Assembly (NCBI RefSeq): GCF_003855255.1
Contig: NZ_CP034072.1
Span: forward strand, 3,882,245 to 3,946,244
DNA: 64,000 nucleotides
Direction of reading: 5' to 3'
DNA from: Mycolicibacterium nivoides
GTDB lineage: Bacteria; Actinomycetota; Actinomycetes; Mycobacteriales; Mycobacteriaceae
Part shown: positions 57,945 through 64,000 of the stretch, piece by piece
Layout of the letters: each line of letters opens with the position of its first letter
How positions within the stretch are numbered: the first letter of the stretch is position 1
Translations under genes and position numbers: made by a program
Notes under the pieces: generated by a model
What the model saw: only the letters and a program-made list of their open reading frames with translations
Databases searched by the model: none
What the model was told of the DNA's origin: nothing

Positions 57945-58351
57945 CAGTTGTCCCCCAAAGTAAGTGTGGACGTGGCGATGACGTGGTTGCCAAGGCTGTT
58001 GCTGCCCACCACCTTCAGTGTCACCAGGTCACCCTCGATCTCGGTGACCTCCCCGGTGAACGTGATGGTGTCGTAGGCATACCAGGGCACCCCGAGGCGC
58101 AGCTTGATCGACTTGACGAACGCGTTCGGACCCGCCCAGTCGGTCACGTACCGACCGACCAGTCCGGTGTCGGTCAGGATGTTGACGAAGATGTCCTTGG
58201 AACCCTTGGCCTGCGCCAGGTCCCGATCGTGGTGCACATCCTGGTAGTCGCGCGTCGCGATGGCGGTGGAGACGATGAACGTCGGGTCGCCGAAGATCTT
58301 GAGTTCGGGAAGTGTGGTGCCGACTCGAACGTCGGAGACGGTCGGGCTCAT
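57944..58351 (-). CDS. chsH1: Steroid enoyl-CoA hydratase subunit ChsH1 (MaoC-like)
   Basis: 135 residues, ortholog of Rv3541c. With ChsH2 it hydrates the three-carbon side-chain enoyl-CoA. It is a single hot-dog domain with the catalytic-type segment RDYQDVHHDRDLA (near residue 35) and GDPTFIVS before it. The ATG at 58351 overlaps the chsH2 stop as ATGA with GGGAG upstream; the longer frame from 58366 is less likely. One-base coupling to ltp2 follows. Confidence 0.95.
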   Translation of the reverse strand: MSPTVSDVRVGTTLPELKIFGDPTFIVSTAIATRDYQDVHHDRDLAQAKGSKDIFVNILTDTGLVGRYVTDWAGPNAFVKSIKLRLGVPWYAYDTITFTGEVTEIEGDLVTLKVVGSNSLGNHVIATSTLTLGDN

Positions 58352-59319
58352 GCTTGTGGCTCCCATGCGTACAACGTCCAGGCCGGGCTGATCTCACTGT
58401 CCGGGAAGTCGAGATAGGTCGCGGTGACGGGCATGCCGATCTTCACCTGGTCGGCGGCGACCCCGCGCAGCTCGCCCAGCATCCGGACCCCCTCCTCGAG
58501 TTCGACGAGGGCGATCACGAACGGCAGGCTGCGTCCGGGCACCTTCGGCGCATGGTGCACGACGTAGCTGAACACCGTGCCCTTACCGGAGGCAACGAGA
58601 TAATCGGCGGGAGCGTCCTTGTCGGCCCACACCGCAGGCACCGGCGGGTGCTGCAATGTGCCGTCGGGGCGGCGCTGGATCCGCAGCTCGTGGGCGTTGA
58701 TGCCGTCCCAGAAGAACTTGGTATCCCGTGACGAGGACGGTCGCATCAGCTTGTCCGGATCGAGATCCTCTGGGATCGCCTCGGTTTCGGCTGCTTCCGC
58801 GGCTGCCTGCTTACCGGCGGGAAGGAACTTCATGATGCGCCAGTCCATGTCGGCGACTTCCTCGTCACCGACATGCCAGCGGATCTTCTGATTGATGAAG
58901 TAACCCTCACCCAGGGCGGTCTGCTTGGGACCGACGATGCCGACAATCTCGGCGCTCATCACCACCTGCTCGCCGGGCTGGAGGTAGCGGTGATAGGTCT
59001 GGTCGCAGTTGGTGGCGACGACACCGACATACCCGGCATCGTCGAACAGCTTCATCGCCCTGCCCAGCGGATCATCGTCGGACCGGCTGCGTCCCAACCC
59101 CATCATGGTCCAGACCTGGATCATCGCCGGCGGGGCCACGATGCCGGGATGGCCCGCGGCTCGAGCCGCCTCCGCGTCGACGTAGATCGGGTTCTTGTCA
59201 CCGATCGCGTCGACCCAGTGGTGAATCATGGGCTGATTCACCGGGTCCCGAGCCACCGTCGGCTTGCTCGTCCCGGACGCGATGATCTGGTCGATCCCTG
59301 CCTGAAGATTCGCGCTCAT
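58348..59319 (-). CDS. chsH2: Steroid enoyl-CoA hydratase subunit ChsH2 (MaoC-like domain plus DUF35)
   Basis: 323 residues, ortholog of Rv3542c. The N-terminal half (about 1-170) is a hot-dog hydratase domain (HHWVDAIGDKNPIYVD, GIVAPPAMIQVW). The C-terminal half (about 195-320) is a DUF35 OB-fold domain that starts with the helix FFWDGINAHELRIQRR and docks on Ltp2. The usual zinc-binding cysteines of DUF35 proteins are not seen. It lies 14 bases after fadE29 and overlaps chsH1. Confidence 0.96.
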   Translation of the reverse strand: MSANLQAGIDQIIASGTSKPTVARDPVNQPMIHHWVDAIGDKNPIYVDAEAARAAGHPGIVAPPAMIQVWTMMGLGRSRSDDDPLGRAMKLFDDAGYVGVVATNCDQTYHRYLQPGEQVVMSAEIVGIVGPKQTALGEGYFINQKIRWHVGDEEVADMDWRIMKFLPAGKQAAAEAAETEAIPEDLDPDKLMRPSSSRDTKFFWDGINAHELRIQRRPDGTLQHPPVPAVWADKDAPADYLVASGKGTVFSYVVHHAPKVPGRSLPFVIALVELEEGVRMLGELRGVAADQVKIGMPVTATYLDFPDSEISPAWTLYAWEPQA

Positions 59320-59333
59320 CTCAGCCCTTCGCT

Positions 59334-60497
59334 CTACCGGGTCACCCGCGGCACCCGCAGGCCCGACGCCGCGATCATCTCGCGCATCACCTCGTTGACG
59401 CCACCACCGAAGGTGATCACCAGGTTGCGCTTGGTCATCTTGTCCAGCCAGACCAGCAGCTCGGCGGTCTCCGAGTCGGCCGGGTTGCCGTAACCGCCGA
59501 CAATCTCTTCGGCCAACCGGCCGACCTCTTGCAACCGTTCGGTGGAGAACACCTTGGTGGCGGCGGCATCGGCCACGGCGATGGTCTCGCCGGAGGCCGC
59601 GACCTGCCAGTTGAGCAGCTCGTTGATCCGCCAGATCGATTTGATCTGCCCCAGAAGACGTTTCACGGCGTCCTGCTCGATCGGTGTGACACCGTCCGAA
59701 CCGGGCTTCGATGCCCAGGAGTGCACCTGGTCGTAGATGCCGGCGATGCGGCCGGCCGGCCCGAGGCCGACGCGCTCGTGGTTGAGCTGGGTGGTGATGA
59801 GCTTCCAGCCGCCGTTCTCCTCACCCACGAGCATGTCGGCGGGCACGTGCACATCGTTGTAGTACGTCGCGTTGGTGTGGTGCGCGCCGTCGGACAGGAT
59901 GATCGGGGTCCAGGAGTAGCCGGGATCCTTGGTGTCGACGATCAGGATCGAGATGCCCTTGTGTTTGGCCGCCGTCGGGTCGGTACGGCAGGCCAGCCAG
60001 ATGTAGTCGGCGTCATGCGCGCCGGTGGTCCACATCTTCTGCCCGTTGACGATGTATTCGTCACCGTGACGTACCGCGGTGGTGCGTAGGGATGCCAGGT
60101 CGGTGCCGGCGTCGGGCTCGGAGTAGCCGATGGCGAAATGCACTTCACCGGCGAGAATTCCGGGCAGGAACTTCTTCTTCTGTTCCTCGGTGCCGAGAGC
60201 CTGCAGGGTGGGGCCCACCGTCTGCAACGTGACCATCGGCAACGGGATGTCGGCGCGGTTGGCCTCGTTGATGAAGATCTGCTGCTCCACCGGGCCGAAG
60301 CCCAGGCCGCCGTACTCCTTGGGCCAACCGACGCCGAGCTTGCCGTCGCTGCCCATGCGCTTGATCACCGCACGGTAGGCCTCGTTGTGCCGGTCGGACT
60401 CCATCGCGGCGGCCTCTTCGGGCGTGATGAGAGTCGAGAAGTATTCGCGCAGTTCGGCTTGCAGCGCGCGCTGCTCCGGGGTCAGATCGATGAACAT
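59334..60497 (-). CDS. fadE29: Steroid side-chain acyl-CoA dehydrogenase, ChsE2/FadE29 subunit
   Basis: 387 residues, the length of Rv3543c. It forms an alpha2beta2 flavoenzyme with FadE28 that desaturates 3-oxopregn-4-ene-20-carboxyl-CoA. Acyl-CoA dehydrogenase signatures: GYSEPDAGTDLASL (near 130), QKMWTTGAHDADYI, and the C-terminal EIVGGYG segment. The ATG at 60497 shares its A with the fadE28 TAA stop (TAATG), a one-base overlap suiting equal production of the two subunits; the frame open to 60626 is a shadow. Confidence 0.96.
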   Translation of the reverse strand: MFIDLTPEQRALQAELREYFSTLITPEEAAAMESDRHNEAYRAVIKRMGSDGKLGVGWPKEYGGLGFGPVEQQIFINEANRADIPLPMVTLQTVGPTLQALGTEEQKKKFLPGILAGEVHFAIGYSEPDAGTDLASLRTTAVRHGDEYIVNGQKMWTTGAHDADYIWLACRTDPTAAKHKGISILIVDTKDPGYSWTPIILSDGAHHTNATYYNDVHVPADMLVGEENGGWKLITTQLNHERVGLGPAGRIAGIYDQVHSWASKPGSDGVTPIEQDAVKRLLGQIKSIWRINELLNWQVAASGETIAVADAAATKVFSTERLQEVGRLAEEIVGGYGNPADSETAELLVWLDKMTKRNLVITFGGGVNEVMREMIAASGLRVPRVTR

Positions 60498-61501
60498 TAC
60501 GCTCCCACCAAATCGAGGCGATGCGCTTGCCCGCCCAACAGTCGGGTCAGATCCTTGATCGAGGAGTAGTAGCGGTCCATCGGGTAGGTGATGTCCATAC
60601 CCATACCTCCGTGCAGGTGATGACACAGCCGCATGGCCGGCGCTGCCTGCGAGGTGAGCCAGTAGCCCAGGATGGCCAGGTCCTCGTCGGCGTCGAGACC
60701 CTCGGACAGCCGCCAGAGCGCCGAAGTGGACAGCAAAGAGATTGTCCGCGAGGCGATGTAGACCTCGGACAGTTGTGCGGCCACCGTCTGGAACGTCGAG
60801 AGGGGGCGGCCGAACTGCTCACGGGTGGCCACGTAGTCGGCGGTCAACCGCAGCGCGCCGGCCACCAGCCCGGCGGCGAACGCCCCGGTGGCGGCGAGCG
60901 CCAGCTGGTTGACCCGGTGCGCACTCGCGCCGTCGAGCACGTCGGCGGCGTCGACCACGACGTCGGCGAACGTGACCGCGTATTCGTCGGAACCGTTGGA
61001 GGTCGGAGTCTTGGTGACCGTCACACCGTCGGCCTCGGGTGAGACCACTACCACCGCGTTGTCGGCGGTGACCAGCAGCCACTTGGCCGTCTCGGCATAG
61101 GGCACACCGATTTTGGTGCCGTTGAGCTTGCCTTCCGCGAAGTTGGTCGCTGGACGCTCCGGCAGTGACTTCCCGGGTTCGTTGAGCGCGGCCGAGAGCA
61201 CCGCACCCGTCGCCACACCGGCGAGGTAGCGGTCCTGCTGGGCGTCGGAAGCCAGGTCGAGCAGCGTCACCAGACCAAGGCCCACGGTGGCCAGCGCCGG
61301 ACCTGTCGTGCCGTGCCGGCCGATCTCGGTCAACGCCGTCGACAGCTCGGACAGGCCCAGACCGTCACCACCGAGTCGTTCCGGCACTCCCAGCGCCGCG
61401 ACACCACCGGAAACCAGTGCATCCCAGGTGTTGTCGCGCTCCAGAACAGAGGTCACCACGTCGGCGACAGCCTGCTGTTCTGGGTTCGGTGTGAAATCCA
61501 C
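60497..61501 (-). CDS. fadE28: Steroid side-chain acyl-CoA dehydrogenase, ChsE1/FadE28 subunit
   Basis: 334 residues, ortholog of Rv3544c and the partner of FadE29. It has the ACAD fold (TREQFGRPLSTFQTVA near 227, HHLHGGMGMD near the C-terminus), but its middle FAD-binding strand region is reduced, as usual for the beta subunits of mycobacterial heteromeric ACADs that pair one complete site per dimer. AAGGAGG stands before the ATG at 61501, 35 bases after cyp125. Confidence 0.95.
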   Translation of the reverse strand: MDFTPNPEQQAVADVVTSVLERDNTWDALVSGGVAALGVPERLGGDGLGLSELSTALTEIGRHGTTGPALATVGLGLVTLLDLASDAQQDRYLAGVATGAVLSAALNEPGKSLPERPATNFAEGKLNGTKIGVPYAETAKWLLVTADNAVVVVSPEADGVTVTKTPTSNGSDEYAVTFADVVVDAADVLDGASAHRVNQLALAATGAFAAGLVAGALRLTADYVATREQFGRPLSTFQTVAAQLSEVYIASRTISLLSTSALWRLSEGLDADEDLAILGYWLTSQAAPAMRLCHHLHGGMGMDITYPMDRYYSSIKDLTRLLGGQAHRLDLVGA

Positions 61502-61536
61502 CCGAATCCTCCTTGATCCGTTAGGCGGTCAGTAGC

Positions 61537-62805
61537 TCAGGCCTGATGTGCCGGCCCGCCGGCCACGGGGCACGTGCCCGTGTAGTCGACCGGCCAATGC
61601 TTAATACCATTGAGCCATCCGGACTTCAGCCGCTCGGGATCCCCGACGGGCTTGAGGTCGGGCATGTGGTCGGCAACCGCGTTGAAGATCAGGTTGATCG
61701 TCAGGCGGGCCAGGTTGGCTCCGATGCAATAGTGCGCCCCGGTGCCGCCGAAGCCGACGTGCGGGTTGGGATCGCGAAGGATGTTGAAGGTGAACGGGTC
61801 CTCGAACACCGCGTCGTCGAAGTTCGCCGAACGGTAGGACATCACCACACGCTCGCCGGCCTTGATCTTGACGCCGGAGATCTCGGTGTCCTCGCTGGCG
61901 GTGCGCTGGAAGGCCGACACCGGCGTGGCCCAACGAATGATCTCGTCGACGGCGGTCTTCGGCCGCTCCCGCTTGAACAGCTCCCACTGGTCGGGGTTCT
62001 GCGAGAACGCGATCATGCCGTGGGTGATCGAGTTACGGCTGGTCTCGTTGCCCGCGACCGCCAGCATGATGACGAAGAAGCCGAACTCGTCGTCGCTGAG
62101 CTTCTCGCCGTCGATGTCGGCCTCGATCAGCTTGGTGACGATGTCGTCGGTCGGGTTCTTACCCCGCTCCTCGGCCATCTTCATGGCGTAGGAGATGAGC
62201 TCGAACGAGGACATCGCCGGATCGACATCGGCGTACTCGGGATCGTCGCCGGCGGTCATCTCGTTGGACCAGCGGAACAGCTTGTCGCGGTCGTCCTGGG
62301 GCACACCGAGCAATTCGGCGATGGCCTGCAGCGGCAGCTCGCAGGACACCTGCTCGACGAAATCACCGGTGTTCGACGCCGCGGCGGTCTTGGCGATCTG
62401 CTGAGCGCGATTGTTCAACTCATCCTCGAGCCGCGAGAGCGCACGCGGGGTGAAGCCACGGGAGATGATCTTGCGCAGGCGCGTGTGGTGCGGTGCGTCC
62501 ATGTTGAGCAGGACGGCGCGCTGCAGATCGACCGCTTCGCGGGTCATCTCCTGCGGCCAGACCGGGATCGCACCGTTCATCGAGCTGGAGAACACGTCGC
62601 TGCGCAGCGAGACGTCCTTGACGTCCTCGTGCCGGGTGACCAACCAGTAGCCCTTGTCGCCGAAGCCTCCGGTGCCACCGGGCACGTCGACCCAGCGAAC
62701 CGGCTCGGCCTTACGGAGCTCGGCGAGCTCTTCGACCGGCAGGCCCCTGAGGTTGAGCTCGGAATCGAGAAAGTCGAAATCCTTGGGGATGTTCGGGCAG
62801 CCCAT
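61537..62805 (-). CDS. cyp125: Cytochrome P450 CYP125, steroid C26/C27 monooxygenase
   Basis: 422 residues, ortholog of Rv3545c. It oxidises the terminal side-chain carbon of cholesterol or cholestenone to the acid, starting side-chain degradation. P450 marks: I-helix LAVAGNETSRNS, the EIIR ExxR motif and the haem loop FGGTGAHYCIG with the cysteine ligand. The frame is open to 62916, but the homologous start is the ATG at 62805 (MGCPNIPKD), with AAGGAG just upstream. It is the first gene of the igr operon and diverges from fadA5. Confidence 0.97.
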   Translation of the reverse strand: MGCPNIPKDFDFLDSELNLRGLPVEELAELRKAEPVRWVDVPGGTGGFGDKGYWLVTRHEDVKDVSLRSDVFSSSMNGAIPVWPQEMTREAVDLQRAVLLNMDAPHHTRLRKIISRGFTPRALSRLEDELNNRAQQIAKTAAASNTGDFVEQVSCELPLQAIAELLGVPQDDRDKLFRWSNEMTAGDDPEYADVDPAMSSFELISYAMKMAEERGKNPTDDIVTKLIEADIDGEKLSDDEFGFFVIMLAVAGNETSRNSITHGMIAFSQNPDQWELFKRERPKTAVDEIIRWATPVSAFQRTASEDTEISGVKIKAGERVVMSYRSANFDDAVFEDPFTFNILRDPNPHVGFGGTGAHYCIGANLARLTINLIFNAVADHMPDLKPVGDPERLKSGWLNGIKHWPVDYTGTCPVAGGPAHQA

Positions 62806-62859
62806 GTGTCTAACTCCTTGTGTCTGTAGCAAGCCGTGCGCGTAGCCAGCAATGCTTGA

Positions 62860-62873
62860 AACAACGTGGTCTA
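62860..62873. promoter_or_regulatory. Degenerate KstR-like site upstream of cyp125
   Basis: ACAACGTGGTCTA-type sequence resembles TnnAACnnGTTnnA but lacks the first T and has GGT for GTT. It lies 55 bases upstream of the cyp125 ATG, where an operator for that gene would be useful; it may be weak or fortuitous. Confidence 0.35.
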
Positions 62874-62948
62874 GTGCCAATTGAGACCATTGAAACACGG
62901 CTTGACCGCAGATCAAAGGCAGTGATACATCCGCGCTTGTCAGAGTAA

Positions 62949-62962
62949 TGAAACGTGTTCTA
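62949..62962. promoter_or_regulatory. KstR-type operator between cyp125 and fadA5
   Basis: TGAAACGTGTTCTA matches TnnAACnnGTTnnA exactly and shares the core AACGTGTTCTA with the kstD operator. It ends 10 bases before the fadA5 ATG. A TANNNT hexamer (TAGCCT, 62961-62966) overlaps its end and would place a start point at the ATG itself. Confidence 0.87.
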
Positions 62963-62963
62963 G

Positions 62964-64000
<1,037 letters not shown>

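Noticed and set aside
61546..62829. 427-codon plus-strand frame opposite cyp125
   Set aside because: Antisense to an intact P450 gene, with no recognisable motif.

Overview
The window comes from a rapidly growing mycobacterium (Mycolicibacterium type). It is GC-rich, carries most of a mycobacterial cholesterol catabolic cluster in recognisable order, two candidate operators of the steroid repressor KstR, an MbtH-dependent lipopeptide NRPS, WXG/ESX-type proteins and GAF-ANTAR regulators. A member of the M. fortuitum group is a reasonable guess from the NRPS (inference).

Layout. (1) 1-20470, minus strand: a small MbtH protein, a 6528-residue five-and-a-half-module NRPS and, coupled to it by an ATGA overlap, the start of the next NRPS protein, which leaves the window on the left. 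The module pattern is acyl starter - X - NMe-Y - X - X - NMe-Y -, with no epimerases. That is the order of the first five residues of fortuitin, the acyl-nonapeptide of M. fortuitum (Val-MeLeu-Val-Val-MeLeu-Thr-Thr-Ala-Pro-OMe). (2) 20471-21698: a long non-coding stretch. (3) 21699-23774: a RecQ-like helicase with a C-terminal phosphoribosyltransferase-like domain. (4) 23964-29395: the steroid genes hsaF, hsaG and hsaE (minus) divergent from kstD and a MaoC hydratase (plus), sharing one operator. (5) 29420-54790: DNA absent from this place in M. tuberculosis. It holds an FAD monooxygenase, then a same-strand run of about 21 kb (GH71 hydrolase, two Wzz-like proteins, SGNH hydrolase, a Wzx-Wzy fusion, exported protein, glycosyltransferases, acyltransferases, GDP-fucose genes, initiating sugar-phosphate transferase). 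This is continuous with a beta-lysine cassette (lysine 2,3-aminomutase, flavin amine oxidase, free carrier protein, stand-alone adenylation enzyme) and a LuxR-type regulator with a degenerate receiver. Two GAF-ANTAR proteins follow on the plus strand. (6) 54797-64000: a WXG/Esp-like pair, then the igr operon ltp2-chsH1-chsH2-fadE29-fadE28-cyp125 (minus), divergent from fadA5 (plus, cut by the window edge), again with an operator between them.

How they work together. The steroid genes form two blocks: side-chain removal (cyp125, fadA5, fadE28/29, chsH1/H2, ltp2) and ring plus C6-fragment degradation (kstD, hsaEGF). The central run looks like a complete Wzx/Wzy exopolysaccharide system making a fucose-containing polymer. 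The most novel proposal is that lysine is converted to beta-lysine, activated, loaded on a dedicated carrier protein and used to decorate that polymer, because the beta-lysine genes and the polysaccharide genes share one tightly packed transcription unit. No CRISPR array, tRNA, rRNA, insertion sequence or integrase was seen.
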